From Cristatella mucedo (lineage: Eukaryota > Bryozoa > Phylactolaemata > Cristatellidae): a DNA stretch of 64,000 nucleotides. The notes below the pieces were generated by a model that saw only the letters and a program-made list of their open reading frames with translations, made no database searches and was not told the origin of the DNA. The stretch spans positions 2,890,001 through 2,954,000 of the forward strand of contig WPIO01000005.1 in assembly GCA_009760855.2 (NCBI GenBank). Direction: 5' to 3'. Of this stretch, positions 32,172 through 43,000 are shown piece by piece (position 1 is the stretch's first letter; each line of letters begins with the position of its first letter). A program made the translations under genes and the position numbers.

Positions 32172-33096
32172 CAGTGGTTCTCTACCTTCCTAATTCCACT
32201 ACCCTTTAATACAGTTACTCATGTTGTGGCGACCCCAACCATAAAATTGTGTGCAAAATGTGGAAATGCATGTTTTCCGACGGTCTTAGGCGACCCCTGC
32301 GAAAGGGTCGTTCGACCCCAAAAGGGGTCGCGACCAGCATGTTGATGTAACCGGGTTCCTGGGGTCAGAGGCTAATTCCCGCCAAACCCCGCCATCCTAC
32401 GGCCACGCTGCCGCTCGCCACGCCGCCGAGCTAGGGTAAGACGAGCGGCCGTCAGGTTAAACATCTTTATAATAACGCATACGCCAACAACAACAGGGGA
32501 ACTAAACAAGTCTACAGGGAGGATCCTATACATTATACACTATGGGAGCGCAAGATGACGCAGCAAGCGCGAACAAACGTGTTAGTTGGGGTCAGTCGGC
32601 TTCCGCAGTCCTGTCATTGTACCGACTCCGAGTCCAACAGTACGAGCGTACGCCGTCCAAAACCCGGCTTGCTGAGTAACTGCTGGCTAGTCCGAGACGA
32701 CAACTACCACAGTCATAAGCTTTCACCGAAAGACGCAAACACACGGGGGGGGGTCACGAACACGCTACACGGGGAACGCGGTATAAACAAGTCAACAACG
32801 AGCGAACTATGCAGCTCTACTCTGGCCTTGGGTACTCGTTCCCTTGCGTGCGTGGCAGCATCGCCGGAGCACGCCTGCACGAATCCATATGCATAACTCG
32901 GCGAGACCGGGAGCCTCCAACACCACGACTTACTTGGCCAACTTCCCGTACCCATGAGCCCCGGTGACCTCACAGCACCGCATACATCCGGCCATGCCGT
33001 AGGGTCCGACCCCGGTCTAACCGGTGACCCTAACCCTCACTATGGCCGTCCGGTCCCAGCCAACCGAACCCAGCCTGGGTACATTGAGAACCGCTG
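32172..33096. mobile_element. SPIN-like hAT MITE (copy 2), split by an insertion
   Basis: Ends CAGTGGTTCTCTACC and TTGAGAACCGCTG, flanked by 8-bp duplications ATCTAGAG (32164-32171) and ATCTTGAG (33097-33104, one change). The SPIN-like body (GTTGTGGCGACCCCAACCAT, then GGTCTTAGGCGACCCCTGCG and AAAGGGGTCGCGACC) runs to 32345. It resumes at 33084 after a 738-bp insertion. MITE sequence alone is about 185 bp, as in copy 1. Confidence 0.85.
32346..33083 (+). mobile_element. 738-bp TG...CA element inside the MITE (LTR-like copy 2)
   Basis: Starts TGTAACCGGGTTCCTGGGGT and ends CCCAGCCTGGGTACA, bounded by TTGA on both sides (32342-32345, 33084-33087), a 4-bp target duplication. TG...CA ends plus a 4-bp duplication fit a solo LTR of a Ty3-type or similar element. 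The first roughly 325 bp repeat at 30116. No gag or pol coding sequence. Confidence 0.7.
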
Positions 33097-33104
33097 ATCT
33101 TGAG

Positions 33105-33594
33105 TTCGAGGACGTTCACGAGCGCGCGAATACACACTAGCTAACTCTCTGTTGCGTGTCGCTCGTCAATTATATCATTAGGAATACAAATTTAAATAAC
33201 GAACAGCTGCATTTAGCCAAAACTCAAGCTGCGCAGCGCTCGCCAGTCGGCCGTTGTAATGCCGTGCTAACCATGCCGGGCCGGCCAAGGCCACAACGTC
33301 ACTATGCCAATTGTGGAGGCTACGTTTTTGTGAAATCTTCGGTAACGCATCGTTATTCCCTCTTCCTTATTATTTTCTTTTACGAGCTAATTTCCGTATT
33401 CCGCATACAAGGCTATAGACACATTTATTAGTCCACAGCGTTGCTGCAAACCTATACCCTGTGAATTAATCGTGCTTAGTGAAGGGTTGCGAAGAGATGA
33501 AACTTCTCCATACTTTGCATCCACTTTGCATCTATTCATGATGCATTCAAGAAGGCGTGAAAATAGAACCAGACAAACAAGCGTCGAAGAAGGC
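33105..33594. other. Unassigned intergenic sequence
   Basis: A 91-codon plus frame (33156-33431) has no recognisable domain. Ends at the 3' end of the family-2 LINE. Confidence 0.45.
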
Positions 33595-34997
33595 AGAATG
33601 TAAGGGTGTAATGTAATGTAAGTGTACAAGATGTAATGTATCTCCTTCTGGAACTCCACAAAGTCATAAAGACCATGAGGGTGTTACGCAGGATAATTTT
33701 GTATAGCGCACTCACGGCCTAAGCGGCTTTCGGTAAGCATTGGGTAGCCAGCAGACTTCGTCTCACGCAACAAAGAATAAGTGGGAAGCATAGCAGAGTC
33801 AGGAGAGCAATTGAGGTAGTGAGTAGCATGGAAGTAGCAGCTCAGGACCGCTGAAAACAGTGAGCCATATTCGGCAGCAGGAGAGTAGCTGGCGTTGCCT
33901 AAGAATTGTGGTAGCGAGTTCCACAGTCTAGGACCTGCAGAGCTAAAGCTTCTGTCGCCAACGGTCTTTAAGCAGAGGAATGGAAAAGCTAATTTATTTT
34001 CACACAGGACCTGAGGGCGCGAAGAGGCTGAAATTGGTGCAGCAGTTCAGCTAGGTACGAAGGAGCCAAGTCATGGTGGGCCTTGTGGGCCAGCCTAAGA
34101 ACTTTGCTCTGTATCCGTTGCCCAACCTGCAGCCATCCTAGCTCTTTTAGCTAAGGAGACACTTGCTCAAACCGATGGCACTTGAAGACTAGCCTTGCAG
34201 CCATATTCATATCCAACTGCAGTGGCCTAATAGCTTTCTTTGGCAGCCCAGCCAAAAGGGAATTACAATAATCAAGCCGAGACAGAACTAAGGAGCTACT
34301 TAATTTTTTTACAAGCAACTGCGTGAGACAGCTCCTAATCTTGGATAAGGATCGGACGTGATGGCTAGCTGTAGAAGCAGTCTTCTGAATGAAGCTTTTA
34401 CAATTTAGGCAGCTGTCGAAAACTACACCTAAATTTCGAGCATGTGGTGATGGTCGCACAATAGCATCACCTATTAGAAGAGAAAAGCCTTTTAATCCAG
34501 CCACACGCTTAGGGTGTCCTATGAGCAGCAGTTCGTTTTTATCGTCATTTGTTTTCAGGAAGTTTTCTGACATCCAGGATTGAATATCGGCAAGGCAAGC
34601 ATTCAGTTTCTCAGTTGCCGCAGCAGATTCCGACGGTTTGAATGACAAATACAACCGAGTATCGTCAGCATAGAAGTGATATCCCATTCCATGCGCCTTA
34701 ATCACTTTTCCCAGAGGTTGTGTATAAATGGAGAACAGCAAGGGACCGAGTACACACCCTTGAGGGACTCCACATGTGGCCCTTCTCGTGTGTGAGACCT
34801 GACCCCCCCCCACGACACGGATTGAACACGATCAGACAAGTACGATTTAAACCAAGCCAGTGCTTCATCTGCCAGACCGACTGTTGTTCTCAATCGTTCA
34901 AGTAGAACCTCGCGATCAATGGTGTCAAAGGCAGCAGACCGATCTAGCAGAGCTAGGGCAGTGACATTCCCGTCGTCGTTGCCACGTAGAAATGCAC

Positions 34998-35887
34998 TGG
35001 TGCAGCTCTCAGCTTAGCCGCGATGGGAGCCCTTGCCTTAGAGGGAGGGTCGACTAGGGCGCTTAGTACAGACCCAGCTCCTGACTCACCTAGCTCAGGT
35101 TAGAATGGAGCTTTATGCAGGCGATGCGGTTAGGAGATGGAGCGACTAATGTGGTTGTCTTAGCGGTTTCGACATGGACAGCTAGTACGAGCCCGGCTCC
35201 TGGTCTACCCGCTAAAGTTAGAATGAAGCCTGGTGCCGACGTTGCGGTCAGGATGTGCACCGACTAATAAGCTGAAGTAGAAATACCAGCTGCGCGCGAG
35301 GTCAGGAGTTGAGAGGAGGGAGAATATAATGAGACGACTGACAGAGCTGAGGGTTGCAGCTTGGTAGTCGATGCGAGACTACGCTTCAAGAGCACGAGAG
35401 GCGAACCTACGGCGACGGACAGCTAAGTGCAACTTAGACTTCGCAGTTGTGTTCTGCCGGCTACTCAGTTAGCTGCTCGTATCTTGGGGCGCTGTAGCGA
35501 CGCGCGCATAGGGTAGTTAGTTATACTCGGACTTCGGGAGTTCTCTCAGTTAACTCCGTCGGTCCGGTACACGCCGCGTAAACGCGTAGGGTAGTTATTA
35601 TAGTCGGGCTTCGGGAGTTCTCGCAGTTAACTCCGTCGGACCGATACGCGCCGCGTTAACGCACAGGGTAGTTGGTTATACTCGGGCTTCGGGGGTTCGC
35701 GAAGTTAACTCCGTCGGTCCGGTGGGCGCCGCGTAAAGCGCTTGCGCCGGCGCGTAACCACTACTAACAGGCCCACAATAAACTACTGCTTTCGGCACCC
35801 AGTTGTGGCCGCCTGTGTTTTAACCGCACTGCAGCACTGTATCCCACAGTCCACCGGTAGAGAACCGGGGGACGAGCTTCTACGCGG
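34998..35887. mobile_element. 890-bp GC-rich insertion in the family-2 LINE
   Basis: Separates ALLRVNND from NDDGNVTALALLD of the LINE. The plus-strand right end is CTACGCGGTTACA and the left end CACTGGTGCAGC. CATT(C/T) flanks both sides on the minus strand, suggesting a 4-5-bp duplication. It holds an AATAAA at about 35778 and three tandem repeats. LTR-like (TGTAAC...terminus), without coding genes. Confidence 0.65.
35505..35739 (+). repeat. Three tandem repeats of about 78 bp
   Basis: Three similar units, each with AGGGTAGTT..TATA.TCGG, CTTCGGGAGTTCTC.CAG, TTAACTCCGTCGG and CGCCGCGT. Units start near 35505, 35583 and 35661. GC-rich with CpG. They lie inside the 890-bp insertion and may be regulatory repeats of an LTR. 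Confidence 0.85.
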
Positions 35888-36545
35888 TTACAGAATGTCA
35901 TTGTTAACACGGAGGAGAGCAGTTTCAGTGGAGTGCTGCCTCTTGAACCCTGATTGAAATGTTTCTGACATGCCCTTATTTTTAATATATTCAACCAGCT
36001 GCTTAGAAACAATTTTGTCAAGAATCTTTGATAGAAAAGGAAGAAGGGAAACTGGGCGATAGTTTGCACGGACCTCTGTGTCTAATCCAGGCTTTTTAAG
36101 AATGGGTCTAACGATTGCCGATTTGAAGGACTTGGGGACGACCCCTTTTCCCAAAGAAGCAATACAAATCTTGGTTATGGCAGGGCTAAGTTGGTCTGCT
36201 AATGAAGACCACTGAGATGAGGGTATAGGGTCTTCAGGAGACGAGCTCTTTTTGCTAGACCTTATTAAGGTAGCCACATCGCATGCAGAAACATCGGAGA
36301 ACTTTTTAAGGAAGATCACAGGTTGTGCAACCGCGATTGCTTTAGTCGGAGGGGGCTTAACGGAGGCACGAATGTGCACAATTTTTTCAGTAAAGAAGGC
36401 TGAAAACTTTTCGGCTGAGCCCTTGATATCTGGGGAGTCAGACCTCACAGCATTTTCCAGTAAATGGTTTACTGTCTTATAAATCTGTTTAGGGTCCGAG
36501 TGGCAGGAATTCAGCTTTCGAATGAAAAAAGAAGCCCTGGTGTTT

Positions 36546-38511
36546 TAAGCATAAGATGATCTTCAAAGGATGACTGGCACGACACCGTTGCTCGGCGGAT
36601 CTTGAGACATTAAAATTTCCGCTTGGAACTCGTGAAATTAAACTGGTGCTCGTTGAAATACAATGGGCTGTAATATTAAGTGAAATTTGAGAGCATATTC
36701 TTGCGGATATATATTCAAAAAATAAAAATTTTCTAATAGATAACGTCGAGATCACAGGAATAAAGGCCGCTGCAAGAAATGTTATGTATTTGCCAAACAT
36801 TGACGCTGTCTTCGAGGAATTGGGTGGAATACAAGTTGCAACGAAATTTAGTGCATCGTCATCATACCGAAATCGTTGTAATTAGAGTGAGGGTTGGTGA
36901 CAATGCGTTCAATTATTTTTTTGGACAGTTGTGAGTTCTTCAACGTAGCGGTGCGAAGTATTCACTAGGGAGAATTCCACCTCCTAAGCCACCATGTTTA
37001 TGCTAAGAACTCGGTCTGCCCGTCAATGACTTCCACTAGTCGTTGTCGGAGACACTGGTCCACAGTTTTGCTCAGCTGACTATGCTGCATCTCATGCGGA
37101 GCAATACATCATACGTATGCTAGTAGCACCCACAGAGCAATGGTCAGGGTGAGAGGTTATACCTTCAAACGATCCTATCAGCATTCCCAACAGACGGGTA
37201 AGCAGCACATTCTGGCCGACCTATTTGTTAGAGGAAAGCTAAAAACCCTGCTAGACCTTCTTCGACCACTGCCTGACACAGTGGCTCAGCCTACCAGTCT
37301 TCGAGAGAAGGCAGCATTGCAGGAAGGAGGTTCGGTATGGTAGCAAGACTACCAGGCCGTCATCCGACAGTCACTTGGCTCAGTGATTTTCAGTTGGGGG
37401 ACACCATATGTACTCAATTTACGCAGACGTCAGAGTGTACCCAGGCGAGGTACTGCTGCCTGGAATAGCTTTAATGTGACTAGGGTTATCGGTTGTCAAG
37501 CCCGACCTTGGAGCCCAGATATCCGAGGCTCATACTCATCGCGTTTGGGGACCTGACGTTGGTCAGAGGAATCGTGGGTGTTTTCGCTATTGGGATCGCC
37601 CAGCATCGCATCCGGTCTTTTCAGGCGTTCGCCGACGACGTGGCCACCCACACAAGGCACTGTGAACCTTAAGCTCGAGCCTGGTTGGAGGTAAACACGC
37701 TCGCTGTTATGCCTTTTTATATTCCGAATTCCCTTGTAGCCTGTTGTTCGTAGTCCCATCCCGTGAGCTGGAGCCCTCGGCAAGCTGAGATGGATCGCGA
37801 TTGCTATTCCAGTTACTGCAGCCAAAGTCGAACTCTTGTTGTCTTGGCTGGTGCTTGTGTGTATTGCTGCTATCTTCTAGATTGCTCCGGTCCGAGAATG
37901 TCCTCAACTGTGGGAAAGCGATATTGTACAGATTGTGGACAGTCCCTAACTGGGCAAGACGATGATCCTGAGGTGACCAGCAAACACAGCAAGAGCATCT
38001 GCACGTACAGAGTTATCAAAACCTCGAAATTCTGTCGAATGTGCATGCAGGTACATTTGAATTACTTTCTGTTCCGATTGAGTGCCTAGTGTGCTTACAG
38101 CAGGCGTATAAATCGTCGACGAGTGTCAGAGCAGGTGTTGGCGAAGCCTGGTCAAAAGGTTTGATTCTTTTAAATAGTCCAAACTTTGCTTGCATAAGTG
38201 GTCAGGGCACTGAGCAGATGTCGATTACGAGTTGTGTCTCCAGAGCATGATCTCTGGTTGGCCTTAACGCCCTCCATACAGGACCTGGAAGCATTTCGAT
38301 AGCACACCAATAGGCCTATTCCAGAGTAGTACTTGACTGTACTTGCATTTACATGCATTCAGTGCATGTTACTTTCATGTACGGACACCTAAGCTATTTG
38401 TCTGCATAAGAGCACGATTCGTACGTCAACTTGTAGTCTCACTTTACTAAGAGCAGCAGCCGTGGCTATGGTTAATAAGCAATAGATGCTAAATTCATGC
38501 TCATACATACA
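36546..38511. other. Intergenic sequence between the family-2 LINE and gene B
   Basis: Moderately GC-rich at 37000-37900. Overlapping frames on both strands at 37496-37907. A TATAAAAAGG sequence on the minus strand near 37714 could be a promoter or LTR TATA box. No recognised protein except the possible CxxC exon. Confidence 0.4.
37898..38050 (+). CDS. Possible first exon with two CxxC pairs (hypothetical)
   Basis: An ATG opens 51 codons ending at a CAG/GTACAT donor. It encodes MSSTVGKRYCTDCGQSLTGQ and, near the end, KTSKFCRMCMQ. The CTDC and CRMC pairs suggest a zinc ribbon or treble-clef fold. The frame is open upstream to 37763. No downstream exon was recognised. It may be a real small gene 5' exon or chance. 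Confidence 0.2.
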
Positions 38512-39020
38512 TGATTCGACTTCAAGGTTTTGTCGCTCACTTTTAGGTCCCTTCATTCTTTGGCTCCAGCCTATCAATCAGATATACTCCCTCAGCAGGC
38601 CAAGCACAGTACCAACAGCTTTTCGGAATCTGTTTATCAATACCTCGTACAAACCTCGAATCCTTAGGAGATCGTGCATTTAGTTCATGTGCTCTTAAAG
38701 CCTGGAACTCCCGACTTGCGTCAGAACATCCCCTGACTTGACCTCATTAAAAAATACACACGCACCTATTCAGGACAGCATTTAGTGGGTCCCTATGATT
38801 CGTCCTTCATGTGCTCATGTGTGCTGACACTGTGCATGCTGCCACTAACCACACTTGCATGCTGACCCTGTGCATGTCACCCCTAACCATGTTATTCATG
38901 TTGTTTATCAAGCATGATACCACTCACCATTCGATCGTGTTTCCTTTGCAGCAAATGTAAAGCGTGTAGAAAGAGATGAGTTCTCTGAGTGCGCTGAATC
39001 AAATGTATTATTACTATTCT
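38512..39020 (+). mobile_element. Family-1 LINE, 5'-truncated
   Basis: Plus-strand C-terminal coding remains (frames equivalent to DFKVLSLTFRSLHSLAPAY and KAWNS) followed by the 3' UTR with CATGCTGCCACTAACC, GCAAATGTAAAGCGTG and a short ATTATTACT tail. Frameshifted. Confidence 0.8.
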
Positions 39021-39963
39021 CCTTACTCAGCTATGCTGTAAACTTTTTCAAGGATATGTAGGCTATTGGCTACAGATTGCACAAACAATGCCCCACTCGA
39101 GTGTTTAATTAGCATTCCCAAACATCAAAGACCTCACGGCTGTGTGGGCTTAAAGGTACACCATCATAGCACCACTCTACCTAATTTACACCAATGCAGC
39201 AATGTTACGATATGAATGCACCTACGAATGCATAACTATGAGAAAGCTGATGCATTGGAAACGAAACCACCCTGACCAACTTCCAGCATTGGTAACAGAT
39301 CTGCACCAGGCTACCATTTGCAATCGGATATAACATGCAATTCATGTAAGGCGAATATGGCGAATACGTCGAAACCCATTAGCTTTATTCAGATATCACA
39401 GGTACCTGAGAAATACAATGCACTCTATCACAGGGAGGATTCATGCTAAATTGGCTATGGGTCCATTTTTATTTTTTTAAGCGAGGCGAGCAGAAGCAAA
39501 TAAGCTAGCTATGCTCGTCTACGGTTGATAACCTCCCGCATGACGACCTGAGTCGAGAGAAAGTGTGCCGGCGAGCAACCACTCAAACGGCACGATCATG
39601 AGCCTGAGCGGCCCAGACCCCCACAATAAAGTCAACAAAATAGAAACACAATGACAAAATGCTTATAAATTACAAGTGCAAACCTGAAACCACTGCCTAA
39701 CGTCACAGAGTGACACAGGTTTGATACTGAAGATCAAGTATAAAAGATATGCTTGATACGATAGAGATAAGCCAGAGAAATCCGTAGTATGCTCACGGCT
39801 GCTGCAGCAACTGCACAGATTCGGGAGTAAGAACAATGCTCAGTGATAATTCAACATCAGCCACATATGTGAACTGAAAAAAGGTATGCTCTAAGTAGCA
39901 TCGGTTGGTCTTCATGACTGAGGTCTGCCAAGGTATAGTTCAAGCCAGAAGACTCCTTCCAGC
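39021..39963 (-). other. Downstream region and probable 3' UTR of gene B
   Basis: Runs from the stop codon toward the AATAAA at 39468. No repeat recognised. Confidence 0.45.
39468..39473 (-). terminator. Candidate polyadenylation signal for gene B
   Basis: AATAAA on the minus strand (TTTATT on plus), about 490 nt past the stop codon. It is the first such hexamer I see downstream. No transcript evidence. Confidence 0.3.
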
Positions 39964-40098
39964 TTACTCCTCCGGGCTTCTACTTGCACCTTTCTCGCGA
40001 ATGCACTTCTCGATCCCGAGAATTGGAGCTTCAAACGCAAGTGAAGCCACAAAGGCTAGGGCCAATGATATGACTAACATTCCAAGGAAGAGCGGCAC
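39964..40098 (-). CDS. Gene B last coding exon and stop
   Basis: 135 nt after a TTTTTTAG acceptor, ending in TAA at 39964-39966. It encodes VPLFLGMLVISLALAFVASL, then AFEAPILGIEKCI and a short basic/acidic tail RSPEE. A last helix followed by the FE-x-P-x-x-x-x-E-K motif is the normal C-terminus of this family, so the stop is credible. Confidence 0.92.
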   Translation of the reverse strand: MPLFLGMLVISLALAFVASLAFEAPILGIEKCIREKGASRSPEE

Positions 40099-43000
40099 CT
40101 AAAAAATTAAATGCACCATCGCAATACTGTTGGAAGTTAAAATACATCACCATAACGTATTATAGAGTCCACCAAGATTGACGGCACGCATTTTGGGAGA
40201 ACGCAACAGGCACAGATGACATCTGATAAGGCTCATTTAGGCTTCTTCAAGTAGCCTGGCGGTCAACATTAAGCTACGTGGAAGACGACTTTATTTCGTG
40301 TGCACAGACAACACTGGCAGGTAAAGACAAATATAAAGCGACTGCCACAATAAGAACCGAATATGCTACGTACGTCAAGAAGTGGTAGCACGTGGACATT
40401 GAGAGCATAATATGGCATACAACATTGGTTGGACTACCAACGAGCAGCCATTACACTAGTAGCTATTACACTAGTAGCTGAGGCGCAGAACTGCTAATAG
40501 CAAATCTTCCAAATTACTTTTATGTACGTTGAAAAGGAAGCACGCCATGTTCTTGGTCATAATATGCACAATTTCAGAATGCACAAGCACACAAAGGACA
40601 AAGCGTTGACTTGAGCAAAAGCTGGGAGTAGCAGGTAAGTTTTTAGTATTCTCTTGAATGTCGTCAAATCAGGGGATGGTCCGGATCGGGTGGTTGCCGA
40701 ACAGCTAACTTTCGGTGCAGTCGCAATCGGACGAAGAAATGCCAGCTTAGGGCGATCTTGGTCATGCAGTCATGATGTAGTCTAACGGCACTGGCCGGCA
40801 TGTTTCCTGCTGCCAGGTCAAGTAAAGATCACCGAGAGTGCTTTAACTGTCTAACTACCAATTGATATTATGTCGAACAAGTCTACTCATACGATACACC
40901 TTTCTCAGTAGAGTTCTCTTGAATGTTATAGTACGGCGATATGCGCAAGAACAGCCCTATCCCTCAGGGGAAGCCTACTAACATAGATACACAAGGGCCC
41001 ATAAGTTTCACCACATGGCCTCCAATGAGTAAGGTGGATTTATTTTACCTGTTAGAAGTTGAAACTACTCCACATTTTTGGTAAATACTAACAAAAATGT
41101 GTTAGTTTGCTATAAAGAAGCAGTGCTTTGGTCCACAACTTTTCACTCAGGGGGACCTCTGATCACCAAACCCAGGAAAACCAAGAAGTAAATGTAGTTG
41201 TTGATATGCTACACGATACTTATGCCACTTCCAGTAGCTAGTGCAGCAAACCTGTAGTGTAGTTGTCCCTTAAAACATGACCGACACTTGCTTTGATATG
41301 TTATTCATCTAATAGAAGGTGCAACATATTCTTGAAGAGCTAGCAAAGTGGAGAAATTGGACAGACTGACCTTAGCAGCAGCCATTTGTGCAGCATTAGC
41401 AGCTATGACAAAGCAAGGCCCCACTATAGATTTAGTAAAGGGCCAGCAGCAGTCTAACCACCTTGGAAAGGTTAGAAACCAAACCGAGATCGTTTGGAAG
41501 CTGAAATTTAGCGAGAAAGCTGTCCAATACAGCATTTGGACCATGTCCGTGCTAGGGACGATGAGGAGTCGAACCACATCTAGACAACCTCTTAAAACAA
41601 GAGGAAGAATGGGGTCAAGCACAGTGCCTGAAGGTCCATTTTACAGCTGCTCTGATCCCAGTTAAAAAATTCGAGCTTACCACTGGCACGATCCTCAGCA
41701 AGATGACAGTAAGGCAAAGGCTCAAACACGGGTTTATGGCAAGAGTAGAAAACAAAGCTCAGCAACTGATAAAAGTTCACAAAGAAACAAGTCTTGAGTG
41801 ACCACGACAGCTCAGACACTGGACGACCGAAGATTGAAGGCAAGTATTCTTCGCCGAAGAAAGTAAGTACACCGTTGAAGAGATATGCGCATGTCGATTC
41901 TTCATTCGACTCTGGAGTGACAAAGCACATGCTGATGCCTGCTACTCCAAAGTATGCCTCATGTATTCGGGCAATGAGGGCGAAAGAAAGCGTTGATAAA
42001 TTGAGTCCGAAGGAATGTGCACCGAAATCAGTCGGCGCCTACATCGAATAGCTGCGCCATGCCTTCATATCAAAGAACGCCATGCCAATTTAAATTAAGA
42101 GCAAATCTTGCCACTTTAGCAGATCTCGCATGGCTGAGTAGGTCAGGCTATACTGTGAGGTTCGGGTCCACATAAGTGATGGTGTGTGAGGCTTCACAGA
42201 AGGAGCTATAGGGGCACTTCACTACATTAAGGGGATGATGAAAAAGATTGGCTACCTGCGAATCCTCGACAAAGTTACTGTGCCAAGTGCATTACGACTG
42301 CTTAGCACTAATTTTATTTATCATCAGGACAGACACACTGCAAAAGTTGGGCTGAAGTTTCCCACCAGGTTTGCTAATTTCATGCCCTTGCAATGGCAGG
42401 GTCATAGCCCAGACCTTAACCCCGATTGAACATTATGGGATGTGGTTCAGCTTTGGCTGAGAGCTCTTGACAGAAATATCAGATCATTGGCCGACTTAAG
42501 GGACAAACTGCCAGAGGTTTGGCATGCTATGCCATCTGCCTCTTCACGTCGAGTCCATACAACCCCAAAAGCAGAAGTTATCACTAATCGGGAGGGGCCA
42601 CGTCCTACTTAAATTCGAGCATCTATCGTCCATGCCGTGGTGGTAATGCTACATTAATCAAGTGCTCGGCTGTTATGCTTAGTATGAAACAAATTTAACT
42701 TGCCTAGACCCTTCAGGTATATTTGTACACTGAATACAGCAATAGTTGAACAGGTGGCCAACATAGTTAGGGTGGGATCGACGAAACATATGCTGCCAGT
42801 CTAAGTATCTTTGTCAGTATCCACAATGTCGTGAGGATTAAGTGGTTGCTTACCTGCAGCGCTTATAACAGTGCATTCCAGGACTGGGCAGCTTTCGGCA
42901 TGCATTAAATAGCAGCCTTTGTGTCATTAGAAAAAAAGACAAGCTAGAAGCACGGCAAGAAGGACAAATAAGGAGGAGGTCCAATGAAGTACAACAGTCT

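Larger units (their letters stand above)
33595..36545 (-). mobile_element. Family-2 LINE, longest copy, split by an insertion
   Basis: Minus strand. From 36545 down: KLNSCHSDPKQIYKTVNHLL, an open frame 36448-35888 (SAEKFSAFFTEKIVHIRASV ... RANYRPVSLLPFLSKILDKI ... GFKRQHSTETALLRVNND), the 890-bp insertion, then LALLDRSAAFDTIDREVLLE and 34813-34151 with CGVPQGCVLGPLLFSIYTQP, the YADDT catalytic box and DDKNELLLIGHP. The C-terminal DRSFSSAGPRLWNSL-type region and an ACATT-rich 3' end at about 33600 follow. L2-like clade by these motifs. Few stops, so relatively young. Confidence 0.88.

Noticed and set aside
40451-40480. 15-bp direct duplication
   Set aside because: Too short to call an element; probably slippage.
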